Below, piece by piece: positions 26,584 through 36,327 of a stretch of 64,000 bases of DNA. The stretch comes from Pelosinus sp. UFO1. GTDB lineage: Bacteria; Bacillota; Negativicutes; DSM-13327. The position numbers and the translations under genes are program-made. Below the pieces are notes generated by a model. It did not search any database, was not told where the DNA came from, and was given only the letters and a program-made list of their open reading frames with translations. Position 1 is the first letter of the stretch. Each line of letters starts with the position of its first letter. The stretch covers positions 2,385,693 to 2,449,692 of the forward strand of contig NZ_CP008852.1 in NCBI RefSeq assembly GCF_000725345.1. Direction: 5' to 3'.

Positions 26584-27804
26584 TTACACATTACTAAAAT
26601 TTGTTATGACATCAAAGAGTGGTATCATAATAGAAATCACAATTAAACCAATCACCACTCCCAATACCCCAATAATTACAGGCTCAATGATGCTACTTAG
26701 ACGGCTAATCACATCATCTACATCATTCTCATAAAAATCAGCAATTTTTTCTAGCATTTTGTCCAAGGCACCACTTTCTTCGCCTATGGATACCATTTGG
26801 ATGACCATAGGAGTGAAGACTTTACTTTGGGCTAAGGTTGTGGCTAGTCCCATGCCTTCTTTGATACCACTTTGGGCTTGTTCTAAGGCTTTCGTCATAC
26901 TAAGATTACCAATAGTTTTCTGGACTACTTCTAAGGCAGTAATGATAGATACGCCACCGTGTAGCAAAGTACTCAAGGTACGACTAAAGCGAGCAATACC
27001 AACTTTCCGGGACAACATACCAACAATGGGGATCTTTAGTGTTAAGGCATCTATATATTTTTGCGTATCTTCTCGCTGATAGGCAATCTTGAAGCCGTAA
27101 ACGCCAGCGATAACGGCTATTAAGAGAAAAGGAGCATAATTACGTAAGAAAGCACTAATTGCTAATAAGATACGAGTTAGTAATGGTAACTCCATCTTCA
27201 TATTGTCAAACATTTGTACAAATGTGGGTAAAACAAAGGTTAGGATAAATACTACAGATAAAACTGCCATAGCACTTACGACAGCAGGATAAGTCAGAGC
27301 AGATTTGATCTTCTCATTCATTTTGTGTTCTTTTTCAAAATGATTTGCCAAACGACCGAGTACATCATCGAGCACCCCACCAACCTCTCCAGCTTCTACC
27401 ATGTTAATCATAAGCCCAGGGAAGATACGAGGGTGATCCCCTAAAGAACGTGATAAAGTTTCCCCTTCCTTGACTTTTTTATAAACATCCTGGAGTGCCT
27501 TTTTCATCCGAGGATTATCAGTTTGTTCAATGAGTACATTAAGACATGACACTAGAGGTAAACCTGCATCGATCATCGTAGAAAATAACCGACAAAAAAT
27601 AGATATTTCCTTTAGACTAATACGCTGTAAGTTATCGATAAAAGAGCGTATTGCACTAGTGCTACCTTCTTCTTTAAGCTGAGTAATAAAATAGCCTTTT
27701 TCACGAACGTGCAGAGCTACGGCATGTTCATTCTCAGCCAAAATACTGCCTGTCAGCACTTGTCCATTACGGTCTTTTGCTCTATAGGCAAAATTTCTAG
27801 CCAC
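26584..27804 (-). CDS. pilC: Type IV pilus platform protein PilC
   Basis: 406 residues of the GspF family: two GspF repeats of about 120 residues each, with FCRLFSTMIDAGLPLVSCL and FSRTLSTLLHGGVSIITALE as the equivalent conserved helices, and TM helices after each, the last being IGVLGVVIGLIVISIMIPLFDV. PilC is the inner-membrane platform driven by PilB and PilT. GTG start with AGGAG upstream. Confidence 0.93.
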   Translation of the reverse strand: MARNFAYRAKDRNGQVLTGSILAENEHAVALHVREKGYFITQLKEEGSTSAIRSFIDNLQRISLKEISIFCRLFSTMIDAGLPLVSCLNVLIEQTDNPRMKKALQDVYKKVKEGETLSRSLGDHPRIFPGLMINMVEAGEVGGVLDDVLGRLANHFEKEHKMNEKIKSALTYPAVVSAMAVLSVVFILTFVLPTFVQMFDNMKMELPLLTRILLAISAFLRNYAPFLLIAVIAGVYGFKIAYQREDTQKYIDALTLKIPIVGMLSRKVGIARFSRTLSTLLHGGVSIITALEVVQKTIGNLSMTKALEQAQSGIKEGMGLATTLAQSKVFTPMVIQMVSIGEESGALDKMLEKIADFYENDVDDVISRLSSIIEPVIIGVLGVVIGLIVISIMIPLFDVITNFSNV

Positions 27805-27826
27805 TCAAAATCTCCTACTTTCCTTT

Positions 27827-28876
27827 TTAACTATTAGCGAGACGAGCGAAGGTTTCCTCATCAATGGCTCGCATGGCTGCTTCCCCATAAGATACAATTC
27901 CACGTCGATATAGATCTCTTAGGGCCATGTCCATTGGTTGCATGCCAAACTTTGCTCCCGTTTGAATCACCGAAGTTAACTGGTGGGTTTTACCTTCCCG
28001 AATCATGTTGCGTACTGCAGGCGTGGCGATTAGTATTTCTAAAGCAGCAATCCTACCTAGTTGATCAATGCGAGGCAAAAGTTGCTGGGCAACAATTCCT
28101 TGTAATGTGACGGAAAGTTGAATACGAATTTGCTGCTGTTGATGGGCGGGAAAAGCGTCGATAATACGGTCAATAGTCTGGGCGGCACTGCCAGTATGCA
28201 GGGTGGCAAATACCAAATGTCCTGTCTCTGCTGCTGTAATGGCAGTAGCTATTGTTTCGGGATCACGCATTTCCCCTACCAAAATAACATCAGGATCTTC
28301 CCGTAGTGCAGCCCTTAGAGCAATTGTAAAAGATTTTGTATCTGAATGCATTTCACGCTGATTTACAATAGATTGATTGTGTTTATGTAAGTATTCGATC
28401 GGGTCTTCCAGAGTTAGGATATGGCAGGACCTTTCCTTGTTAATCAAATTAATCATCGCTGCTAACGTTGTGGATTTACCACTACCAGTAGGCCCAGTAA
28501 CTAGGACCAGCCCTCTAGCTTGAGAGGCTAGATTTTTAAGCACAGGCGGATGCCCTAATTCTTCCAAAGTAGGCACAGTTTCATTTACAACACGAATGAC
28601 AATGGCCGTTGAACCACGTTGCCGGAAGGCATTTACCCGGAAACGGCTTAGACCGAAAATAGCAAAAGAAAAGTCAATTTCACCATGGTCTTTAAAATAC
28701 AACTGTTGTTCTGGTTTGGTAATGGAGAAAAATAATTCCTCCGTATCCTTGACTGTGAGCACCTTGTGTTCTGCCCGTACCAAATTACCATTGACTCTCA
28801 ATATAGGTGGTACTCCTACCGTAATATGTAAATCTGAAGCCCCACTTTTTACGGCTTGATGTAATAATTTTTCCAT
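27827..28876 (-). CDS. pilT: Pilus retraction ATPase PilT
   Basis: 349 residues. Walker A VTGPTGSGKSTTLAAM, the Asp box LTLEDPIEYLH, Walker B PDVILVGEMRDPET and the His box GHLVFATLHT are all present, and the C-terminal motif is NMIREGKTHQL. PilT disassembles pili and powers twitching and DNA uptake. It follows pilB with the junction TAATG. Presence of PilT makes this a dynamic retractable pilus rather than a pure secretion system. Confidence 0.94.
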   Translation of the reverse strand: MEKLLHQAVKSGASDLHITVGVPPILRVNGNLVRAEHKVLTVKDTEELFFSITKPEQQLYFKDHGEIDFSFAIFGLSRFRVNAFRQRGSTAIVIRVVNETVPTLEELGHPPVLKNLASQARGLVLVTGPTGSGKSTTLAAMINLINKERSCHILTLEDPIEYLHKHNQSIVNQREMHSDTKSFTIALRAALREDPDVILVGEMRDPETIATAITAAETGHLVFATLHTGSAAQTIDRIIDAFPAHQQQQIRIQLSVTLQGIVAQQLLPRIDQLGRIAALEILIATPAVRNMIREGKTHQLTSVIQTGAKFGMQPMDMALRDLYRRGIVSYGEAAMRAIDEETFARLANS

Positions 28877-30561
28877 TAGAGTTCCTCCCCGTTACTTCCA
28901 GCATAGGCCACCCGCATCACCTCTTGAACATCTGTCAAACCAGCTAAGGCTTTTTGAATCGCATCCTGGCGCATAGTAGTCATACCCTGTTTAACAGCAA
29001 TGTTACTAATTTCGTCACTAGAAGCTTTACGGCTAATCGCTTCTCGTATTTGAGCGGTTATAGGCATTAGTTCATGAATGGCCATTCGTCCCCGATAGCC
29101 CGTATGATTACAACGTGCGCAGCCTACTCCCCTATGTAGTGTAATTTGTGCGTCGGGTCCGATACCTAAGAAGAGCCGTTCTAAAGAATCAGAATTAGGT
29201 ATATAACCTTCTTTGCATTCGGGACATATTAACCTGACTAACCGTTGTGCTACAACACCTAAAACAGACGAAGCTACAAGAAAAGGCTCAACATTCATAT
29301 CTAGTAAACGGGTGATAGTCCCTGCTGCATTATTTGTATGTAAGGTACTAAAGACTAGATGGCCAGTCAAGGCCGCTCGAATCGCAATATCCGCAGTTTC
29401 GCTATCACGTATCTCGCCTACTAACACAATATTAGGATCTTGGCGCAATACGGAACGAAGTCCGCTAGCAAAGGTAAGACCAGCTTTAGGATTGACTTGT
29501 ACCTGATTTACACCAGCCAAACGATATTCTACAGGATCTTCTAGGGTAATAATATTTTTACTGGGTGAATTCACTTTAGTTAACGTAGAATAGAGAGTCG
29601 TCGTTTTTCCTGATCCAGTGGGACCTGTAACTAAAACCATGCCATAGGAATGGGAACATAATTTGTGATACATAGTAAAGTTTTCAGGGGAAAAGCCAAG
29701 TTTATTAAGATCCAAAATAACTGCTTTCTGATCTAATAGCCGCATGACGACTTTTTCTCCCATAATGGTAGGTAGAGTTGATACTCGCACGTCCACATTA
29801 TGGCCTGCTTCTTTCACTTTGATTCTGCCATCCTGGGGTATCCGCTTCTCCGCGATGTCCATATCACTCATAATTTTAATTCTAGCAACAATTGCAGGAT
29901 GAATGTCTCGCGGAAAGCTGCCAACTTCTCTTAACATGCCATCTACACGATAGCGAACTCGGAGTGTCTTATCTTGTGGTTCAATATGTATGTCACTAGC
30001 CATGTCCTTAATGGCTTGGTTCATAAGAGAATTGACCAAGCCAATGATAGGCGCATCATCTGCTGTTTGGAGTTCGGCTGTTAATGCCATATCTTCTGGT
30101 CGCATATTATTGACAGCCTTTTGCACTAAATCTTGGACACCATAAGATTCTCTTATGGCTCGTAAAATATCTTTTTCCGTGGCGATAACTGGTTCTACAT
30201 CAAAACCAGAAGCCATACGAATGTCATCAATGGCATAAAAATTAGTAGGATCAACCATAGCTAGGGTAATTTTATTACCAGCTATTTTTATCGGAATCAC
30301 TTGGTGTCGTTCTGCTAAATTCACTGGAACAAGAGCTGCTGTTGCTGGCTTTATAACAATATTTGATAAATCCACATGAGGTACGCCTAATTGAAACTCA
30401 AGAACTTGAATCATGGCATCTTCGGATACATAATTAAGATCGCTCAATACTTTACCTAGCCGTTTATTGTCCTTTTTTTGAATCTTTAGTGCTTCCTCTA
30501 ATTGTTGTTGTGTGATTAGATTTGTCTCAAGCAACAAATCACCCAGTCTTTTTCGTTTCAT
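28876..30561 (-). CDS. pilB: Pilus extension ATPase PilB
   Basis: 561 residues. N-terminal MshEN domain (residues about 1-150; LGDLLLETNLITQQQLEEAL and QLGVPHVDLS), a fold known in MshE-type ATPases to bind cyclic-di-GMP. Then Walker A VTGPTGSGKTTT, ITLEDPVEYRL, VLVGEIRDSET and GHLVFSTLHTNNAAG, and the zinc cluster CPECKEGY ... CARCNHTGYRG. The protein drives pilus extension. The ATG follows GGTAGGTGG. An intrinsic-terminator-like hairpin lies just upstream. Confidence 0.95.
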   Translation of the reverse strand: MKRKRLGDLLLETNLITQQQLEEALKIQKKDNKRLGKVLSDLNYVSEDAMIQVLEFQLGVPHVDLSNIVIKPATAALVPVNLAERHQVIPIKIAGNKITLAMVDPTNFYAIDDIRMASGFDVEPVIATEKDILRAIRESYGVQDLVQKAVNNMRPEDMALTAELQTADDAPIIGLVNSLMNQAIKDMASDIHIEPQDKTLRVRYRVDGMLREVGSFPRDIHPAIVARIKIMSDMDIAEKRIPQDGRIKVKEAGHNVDVRVSTLPTIMGEKVVMRLLDQKAVILDLNKLGFSPENFTMYHKLCSHSYGMVLVTGPTGSGKTTTLYSTLTKVNSPSKNIITLEDPVEYRLAGVNQVQVNPKAGLTFASGLRSVLRQDPNIVLVGEIRDSETADIAIRAALTGHLVFSTLHTNNAAGTITRLLDMNVEPFLVASSVLGVVAQRLVRLICPECKEGYIPNSDSLERLFLGIGPDAQITLHRGVGCARCNHTGYRGRMAIHELMPITAQIREAISRKASSDEISNIAVKQGMTTMRQDAIQKALAGLTDVQEVMRVAYAGSNGEEL

Positions 30562-30580
30562 TTTCCACCTACCTATTCAT

Positions 30581-30645
30581 AAAAAAAGCAACCGAACAGC
30601 AAATACATTCATATTTTAATTAAATGCATAAAGTTAGTCGGTTGC
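30581..30645 (-). terminator. Long hairpin with T tract between the secretin gene and pilB
   Basis: Minus-strand outer stem GCAACCGA / TCGGTTGC with an inner ATGCATT / AATGTAT stem in the loop, followed by seven T. It ends about 20 nt before the pilB ATG. It may terminate the secretin transcript or attenuate transcription into pilB. Confidence 0.8.
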
Positions 30646-30717
30646 ACTACTTGTTCCATCCTAGATAAAGTGCCCAAATACATCACGGATTTCATCACAA
30701 CTATCTATATCAACTTT

Positions 30718-30747
30718 TATATCCAGCATTCGCTAAAATAATGTCAA
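30718..30747 (-). promoter_or_regulatory. Possible promoter upstream of the pilB leader
   Basis: On the minus strand TTGACA (30747-30742) and GATATA (30723-30718) are 18 bp apart. It sits after the secretin stop codon and before the hairpin at 30581-30645, so a pilB transcript from here would start with a leader of about 150 nt that contains a terminator. The -10 match is imperfect. Confidence 0.4.
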
Positions 30748-30802
30748 TTTATTACCAAAAATGCTAAATAATAGATTTATAATTATGTAAAGATTACTCT
30801 TA

Positions 30803-32032
30803 TTACTTAGAAGTGTGTGCTGTTAAAAATATAATGACTTCCGTTTCTGATTTCGAATTATGTACACTTTTAAATAATGTTCCGATCAAAGGCAATTCAC
30901 TTAAGAAAGGTACATTATTATTTGTTTTGGATTCTTCACTACCAATAAGACCGCCAATTACCATTGTCTCACCATCGTTCATGCAGACCGTAGTTTCAGC
31001 TTCGCGAGTAGTAATACGATAATTTTTAATATCAGATACTAAAGTTGGAGTACTCACTTCCGTACGAACTTTAGCAGTCACAGTACCTTCAGCGGTAATG
31101 GTGGGGGTATAAGTAAGTTTAATACCTGCGTCAACATATTCTACAGTAGTGGTTGTTTTACCGTTTTCTGTTTTTTCTGTGAGCACAGGGATGTGATCTC
31201 CAATTAAAATACGTGCTTCCTTGCCATTAATGGTAGTTACCTTAGGACTTGCTAAAATCTTAGCATTACCATTGCTAATAAGAGCATTGATCTTTGCCTG
31301 GTAGTAAAACTCATAGGGGACTCCTGCAGGACTACTACCAAATCTTATAGTACCTTTATGTGCTGTCCGAGTAATTGTGGTCTTTGCGGGTGTTGTTACT
31401 TTACCGTTACTATCTCGTACTTCATCTGTTGTTTCAACTTCAGGGTACTGGGGCGTCACATCCCATGACCAATCAATTCCTAGATCTTTTGTTTTAGCTT
31501 TATTTATGGCTACTACTTTCGCTTCCAGGGTTACCTGCTGTTGCGGAATATCAAGATCTGTTAATAGTGTTTTAATACGAGCACAGCCTGTAGGTGAACC
31601 ACTAACAAGTAAGGAGTTTGATACTTCATCTATCTCTGCTTTTAGTTTGAGACTTCCCATAATAGGTTCTAGAGATTTTTTTATATCAACAGCACGAATA
31701 TAACGAAGTTTATAGACTTCTGTTATACCCATGTCAGCAGGTTCGATAATGTAGGAATCACCTATTTTTCGATACGATATTCCCTTAGCAGAAGTGATTA
31801 GGGCCAAAGCATTTTCAAAGGTTATATTATTAATTTTCATGGTAATATTACCTTTGATCGAATCATCAATAATCATATCAACATTTCCAATTGTGGCAAG
31901 AGTATGTAGGACTACACGCACATCTTCATCCATGAAATTAAGGTTAATACTTTGAGGAGATGCCATTGCCATACTAGAAATCCCTATAGAGAGAAAAAGT
32001 ACTAACAAGCATATAAATATCTTGTATCTCAT
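30803..32032 (-). CDS. Short secretin (PilQ/GspD-like outer-membrane channel)
   Basis: 409 residues with a signal peptide ending about SSMAMA. It has an STN-type N-domain (INLNFMDEDVRVVLHTLATIGNVDMII), one N1-type domain with VYKLRYIRAVDIKKSLEPIMG, and a C-terminal secretin domain ending in ETMVIGGLIGSEESKTNNNVPFLSELPLIGTLF. It should form the outer-membrane gate of the pilus. It lacks the AMIN domains and is much shorter than proteobacterial PilQ (about 700 residues). The ATG has AAGGAGG upstream and overlaps the previous gene by 4 bp. Confidence 0.9.
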   Translation of the reverse strand: MRYKIFICLLVLFLSIGISSMAMASPQSINLNFMDEDVRVVLHTLATIGNVDMIIDDSIKGNITMKINNITFENALALITSAKGISYRKIGDSYIIEPADMGITEVYKLRYIRAVDIKKSLEPIMGSLKLKAEIDEVSNSLLVSGSPTGCARIKTLLTDLDIPQQQVTLEAKVVAINKAKTKDLGIDWSWDVTPQYPEVETTDEVRDSNGKVTTPAKTTITRTAHKGTIRFGSSPAGVPYEFYYQAKINALISNGNAKILASPKVTTINGKEARILIGDHIPVLTEKTENGKTTTTVEYVDAGIKLTYTPTITAEGTVTAKVRTEVSTPTLVSDIKNYRITTREAETTVCMNDGETMVIGGLIGSEESKTNNNVPFLSELPLIGTLFKSVHNSKSETEVIIFLTAHTSK

Positions 32033-32610
32033 TTTCTTCCTCCTTTTTTCCCGGGAGTTTCTAGGGATAATACGAGCTGGCTATCATTATCTTTAAGAAT
32101 AACAGTATCATCCTGAATCGCAACCAGTTGGTATGTATCTATAAATTCATATAACTGGTAGGCTTTACTTTTGTTCGCTGATTGAATAACTGCTAAACGC
32201 TGATTATCGGTACTAACTATACCAGTCAGTGTAACAGATTCTTTGGCTTTAATTGGGGTAATTAGTTTTTCACTCGCGGTAGGTTCTCTATTTGAACTAG
32301 GAACCTTTGAAAATCCTTGATCTCTTACGTTGTTAGTAATTGGTATTTTTTCTTGAAATTCGGAAGGTATAAGGAAAGGATCACGAAACACTTGGTTTGT
32401 TTGATTACCTTGTTGTCCAACAAGCATAATAGCCTTATTGGTGGAGCTCTTAACAACTCCCGTATTTGCTTGTTTAGGAATAGTAGGTGCCGTCACTACT
32501 TCGGTAGGTGTTATATACATTGTGATGATAAATACGATGCTTCCCACTCCGAGAATTATGCCTAGACGTTGTTTGGCTGTAAATTTTCCAATTTGAGCTG
32601 ATAATTCCAA
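32029..32610 (-). CDS. PilP/GspC-like pilus periplasmic protein
   Basis: 193 residues: short cytoplasmic N-terminus, TM helix around residues 15-32 (LGIILGVGSIVFIITMYI), a proline- and serine-rich linker, and a small beta domain with KESVTLTGIVSTDNQRLAVIQS near residue 125 that resembles the PilP/GspC HR domain. It is first in the pil cluster and overlaps the secretin gene, so it probably links the alignment complex to the secretin. A TTG start with GGGGTGG upstream. Assignment rests on layout and position more than on sequence. Confidence 0.65.
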   Translation of the reverse strand: MELSAQIGKFTAKQRLGIILGVGSIVFIITMYITPTEVVTAPTIPKQANTGVVKSSTNKAIMLVGQQGNQTNQVFRDPFLIPSEFQEKIPITNNVRDQGFSKVPSSNREPTASEKLITPIKAKESVTLTGIVSTDNQRLAVIQSANKSKAYQLYEFIDTYQLVAIQDDTVILKDNDSQLVLSLETPGKKGGRK

Positions 32611-32738
32611 AGTTGTCCACCCCTACTATACTAAATAAGACCTAGCAATTTTTCTCTTATTTACTTAAAAAATTACTGATAATTGCGACAAATAAAAAGG
32701 ATATTATAATGCAATTTATCATAATAAAATTTCAAAAT

Positions 32739-32772
32739 AAAGGCTCGGGTCCTGGGACCCAAGCCTTTATGT
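32739..32772. terminator. Terminator behind aroE
   Basis: Almost perfect 14-bp palindrome AAAGGCTCGGGTCC / GGACCCAAGCCTTT. On the minus strand it is followed by ATTTTGAAATTTT. It separates aroE from the pil cluster. Confidence 0.85.
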
Positions 32773-32839
32773 CCTAATTATGTATATTCTAACCAATTTT
32801 GTAAATTCCTGCTTTAAAATAAGGTGTTTTGTTATTTTT

Positions 32840-33685
32840 TTACATATATTTTGATAAAATATTCGACATAATAGTACGCGGTGCTTGCTTATCTGTCCAT
32901 AGTTCAAATGCTAAGGCCCCTTGCTCTACCAACATTCCTGCTCCATTAATGATTCTATAGCCACGAATTTGAGCTGAGTTTAAAAAAGCAGTAATTGGCG
33001 GATTATATATTAAATCACAGATAGTAGCGTCCTTATTTACATTCTCCCATAGAATAGGCAACTCTTCTTTTTCACTAGTTGACATACCAATGGGAGTCGA
33101 GTTAATCAGAATATCGCATTCTTTGACTTGGTTAGTAAAAGTACTATCTCGCCAGTTACAGCCTAATAAATTTTTAAAATTTGGGAAAAAATTGGTGAAC
33201 TCTTGTGCCTTTAGAGAGTTTCTTGTGCCAATGGTGATTTGGTGTATGCCATTTTGTATGAGACCAGAGGCGACAGCTCTTGCTGCGCCACCAGCGCCCA
33301 TAACAACAGCTTTCTTACCCCTTATAGTTACATTCTTTCTTGTTAACGACTGGATAAATCCTTGAGCATCCGTATTGTAACCAATACATTTTCCTTCTTT
33401 TATAAGAATTGTATTCACCGCTCCCACAAACTGGGCACTAGGATCAATTTCATCAAGGTAAGACATAATAGCAACCTTATGTGGTATGGTGACGTTTGCA
33501 CCAGTAAAGTCCATGGCTTTTAAACCAGCCACAGCTTGAGCCAATTTTTCTGGTTCAACAGGTAATGGTACATAAACATAATCAAGATCGAGTGCTGTAA
33601 AAGCTGCATTATGCATGAGGGGGGATAAGGAATGTCCCAAAGGCCATCCTAAAATGCCTATTTTTTTTGTCTTACTGGTAATCAT
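32840..33685 (-). CDS. aroE: Shikimate dehydrogenase AroE
   Basis: 281 residues: LGWPLGHSLSPLMHNAAF is the shikimate-binding N-terminus, ANVTIPHK carries the catalytic lysine, and the NADP Rossmann loop is VMGAGGAARAV. It reduces 3-dehydroshikimate. TAATGGAGG precedes the ATG. Two more shikimate genes (aroK, aroB) lie on the far side of the pil cluster. Confidence 0.94.
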   Translation of the reverse strand: MITSKTKKIGILGWPLGHSLSPLMHNAAFTALDLDYVYVPLPVEPEKLAQAVAGLKAMDFTGANVTIPHKVAIMSYLDEIDPSAQFVGAVNTILIKEGKCIGYNTDAQGFIQSLTRKNVTIRGKKAVVMGAGGAARAVASGLIQNGIHQITIGTRNSLKAQEFTNFFPNFKNLLGCNWRDSTFTNQVKECDILINSTPIGMSTSEKEELPILWENVNKDATICDLIYNPPITAFLNSAQIRGYRIINGAGMLVEQGALAFELWTDKQAPRTIMSNILSKYM

Positions 33686-33730
33686 AACCTTACCTCCATT
33701 TATTGGATATTTCCTGGAAATATATGTAAT

Positions 33731-34237
33731 CTATTTTAATAACCCCTTAGTTTTTAATAATCCTACAGCCAATTTTTCTAATCGACGAGTAATTTTGGTA
33801 CCAATGAATTCTTTTGCACTGAGAGGTTTAACCCAAATGGTAACTAAACCTAAACGATTACCACCAAGTATATCAGTGAATAATTGATCACCGATAACAG
33901 CCACTTGGTTTGGAGATAATTCCATTGTTGCGATTGCTTGGCGAAAGCCTTTCTTAGCAGGTTTATAAGCTCTAGATACAAAGGGTGCATTAAAAATAGT
34001 AGCTATACTTTTCACCCTTTTCCCCATATTATTTGATAAAAAACATATTTTAAAACCTTCAGCCAGCAAGGTATTTAACCATGCGATAATTTCAGGTGAC
34101 ATTTCTTGGCTATCCCAAGGAATGATGGTATTATCTAAATCAAAAATGATCCCTTTAATACCTCGGCTTTTTAAATGATTGTATTCAAGGTCGTGTAAGG
34201 AATTATAAATTAAGTTTGGACATAAAAGACTATACAA
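33731..34237 (-). CDS. yqeG: YqeG-family HAD phosphatase
   Basis: 168 residues, HAD superfamily IIIA: motif I IIFDLDNTIIPWDS, motif II FLSNN, and motif III KPAKKGFRQA with GDQLFTDILGGNRLG. YqeG-type enzymes in Firmicutes are thought to be phosphatidylglycerophosphate phosphatases or similar, and the gene commonly lies near aroE as it does here. TTG start with GGAGG 10 nt upstream. Confidence 0.88.
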   Translation of the reverse strand: MYSLLCPNLIYNSLHDLEYNHLKSRGIKGIIFDLDNTIIPWDSQEMSPEIIAWLNTLLAEGFKICFLSNNMGKRVKSIATIFNAPFVSRAYKPAKKGFRQAIATMELSPNQVAVIGDQLFTDILGGNRLGLVTIWVKPLSAKEFIGTKITRRLEKLAVGLLKTKGLLK

Positions 34238-34290
34238 AGAATCTGTACCTCCATAATTAAGGATCGTTCACTTTCATCTTACGAAAAATC

Positions 34291-35802
34291 CTATATATTA
34301 TTACGAAAATGAATGGCTTCTGCAATGTGCATATCTGTTATTTCGTCTGTTTTTGCTAAATCTGCAATTGTACGAGCTACTTTTAGTATACGATCATATC
34401 CTCGTGCGCTTAAATTCATTTTTTCGAAAGCCTGTTTAAGGATTAATTGTGCTCCTGGCGTCATGTGACAAGCAGTCTTAAGATGTTTATGACTCATTTG
34501 GGCATTACAAAATAAATTATACTTTTTTAAACGAGCATACTGAATAGCTCTTGCTTCTATCACCCGTTGGCGGATAATAGCAGAGGATTCTGTGGGTACA
34601 GTCGTTGTCATTTCTGCGTATTCTAAGCGTGGTACATGTACATGTATATCCATTCGATCAAGTAAAGGACCAGAGATCTTCTTGCGATAACGATTAATAT
34701 CACCAATACTACAGGAGCAGCCCTTACTACTATCACCCAAAAATCCACACGGACAAGGATTCATTGCCGTAAGAAGCATTAGCTTTGCTGGATAAGAAAA
34801 AGAAGCATTAACTCTCGAAATTGTAACTTGTCCATCTTCTAAGGGCTGGCGTAATACTTCTAAAACGGTTCTTGGAAATTCAGCTAACTCATCTAAAAAT
34901 AACACACCATGATGGCTCAATGTAACTTCGCCGGGCCGAGGGATACGTCCACCACCTACCATGCTAGCAGCAGAAATAGTATGATGGGGACTGCGAAATG
35001 GTCTTGTCGTTACCAATCCCGTATGATTGTGTAGTAAATCTGCAATGCTATATATTTTTGTGACTTCTAATGCTTCCTGGGGCGACATGGTAGGTAAAAT
35101 AGAGGTAATGCGCCTAGCTAACATAGTCTTTCCAGAGCCTGGTGGTCCTACCATTAATAAATTATGTCCACCCGCTGCTGCAACTTCTAAGGCCCTTTTG
35201 GCAACGAATTGCCCCTGTACATCAGCAAAATCCTCATAGTTATTGTTCCCCAAATCGGTAAAAGGTTTTTGCTTTTCGGGTGTCAGAAGCTCTTGTCCAT
35301 TTAAATGGTTAACTAATTGAGCTAAGTTAGTAGGGGAATATACCATTAACCTATCTACCAGCAGGGCCTCTTGAGAATTATCAGTGCCAACAACTATTTG
35401 ATTGACTCCTTGCTCAAAGCAATGAATCGCCATTGGTAATACCCCTGAGATACCTCGTAACTTACCTTCTAAGGATAACTCACTGACAAACACATATTGC
35501 TGATAATGTTTTGAAATAATTTGTCCGCTGGCCGCTAGGATACCAATGGCAATAGGTAAATCTAGTCCCGAGCTATCTTTTTTTAGATCAGCCGGTGCTA
35601 AATTAATTGTAATACGTCGGGAAGGAAATTCAAAACCTGAATTTTTTATTGCTGCCCGTACACGTTCTTTCGACTCTTTAACAGCAGTATCGGGTAAACC
35701 AACAATATCTAATGCTGGCAGTCCATTGGATATATCTACTTCTACTGTAATAAGAACTCCATTCAAACCTAAAGTGGTTGAGCCAAATGTTTGCGAAAAC
35801 AC
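34291..35802 (-). CDS. yifB: YifB/ComM-family Mg-chelatase-like AAA ATPase
   Basis: 503 residues. N-terminal Lon-like domain (GLPALDIVGLPDTAVKESKERVRAA), AAA core with Walker A GPPGSGKTMLARR, FRSPHH, VLFLDELAEF and a C-terminal Mg-chelatase domain with MNPCPCGFLGD. ComM homologues are branch-migration helicases that aid integration of transformed DNA; the nearby pilus and ComFB genes suit a DNA-uptake role. GTG start with GGAGG 7 nt upstream. Confidence 0.92.
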   Translation of the reverse strand: MFSQTFGSTTLGLNGVLITVEVDISNGLPALDIVGLPDTAVKESKERVRAAIKNSGFEFPSRRITINLAPADLKKDSSGLDLPIAIGILAASGQIISKHYQQYVFVSELSLEGKLRGISGVLPMAIHCFEQGVNQIVVGTDNSQEALLVDRLMVYSPTNLAQLVNHLNGQELLTPEKQKPFTDLGNNNYEDFADVQGQFVAKRALEVAAAGGHNLLMVGPPGSGKTMLARRITSILPTMSPQEALEVTKIYSIADLLHNHTGLVTTRPFRSPHHTISAASMVGGGRIPRPGEVTLSHHGVLFLDELAEFPRTVLEVLRQPLEDGQVTISRVNASFSYPAKLMLLTAMNPCPCGFLGDSSKGCSCSIGDINRYRKKISGPLLDRMDIHVHVPRLEYAEMTTTVPTESSAIIRQRVIEARAIQYARLKKYNLFCNAQMSHKHLKTACHMTPGAQLILKQAFEKMNLSARGYDRILKVARTIADLAKTDEITDMHIAEAIHFRNNI

Positions 35803-35924
35803 AAAGTTACCTCCGTAAGTTATTCATCTTACCATCTGGAAATAAATCGTTAATATCAATTGTATCACAAATTTTACCAACCATCATATCAATTAGGTCG
35901 TTTAATGTATTGGGTTAGGGATAT

Positions 35925-36020
35925 CTACTTTGTCAATTTTACGCGACATTTTCGTTCTAGTATATCATATCCAGCTCGAAGTAAATAATCTGCAGCCACC
36001 TGTTCCCCAATATCTCCTCC
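35925..36020 (-). pseudogene. yraN (UPF0102) fragment upstream of yifB
   Basis: A 31-codon minus-strand stretch reads GDIGEQVAADYLLRAGYDIL followed by ERKCRVKLTK and a stop. This matches the N-terminal helix region of YraN-type putative endonucleases (UPF0102), including the GE..AA..L pattern. In relatives yraN stands directly upstream of yifB, so position agrees. The frame has a stop immediately before it and no catalytic core, so it is a remnant. It marks the left edge of the accessory zone. Confidence 0.6.
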
Positions 36021-36327
36021 TGAGCCTTATGCACAATTACACCTAGATACAATATACCCCTAAAAAACAACATCCTGCTACTTCTCATTTTCAATAATAC
36101 TCAGTGTTGGAATAAATGTAGACCAAGACTTTTATGGTAAAGACGCACCGGAAAATAAATCTTCGAGCCTAGTAAGATAATAAAGGAAAAAAGCTTTGCT
36201 AAACTATAAAATTCTAGATAAAAATCTCCCACTATTAGTAAACTTTAATTATAGCAGATTTGTTGCTGATGTCACTGTAGTGGCTACTCCATAATCTGAG
36301 GCGCGTACGTGGCTAACTCCAATACAA
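36021..36327. other. AT-rich gap without recognisable gene
   Basis: About 300 bp between the yraN fragment and the Gly/Ala-rich fossil. No open frame, hairpin or promoter convincing enough to name. Probably decayed sequence. Confidence 0.5.

Noticed and set aside
30562-30802. Cyclic-di-GMP riboswitch before pilB
   Set aside because: Such riboswitches precede pil genes in some Firmicutes, but the conserved GEMM-I core was not found here; only a hairpin with T tract is visible.
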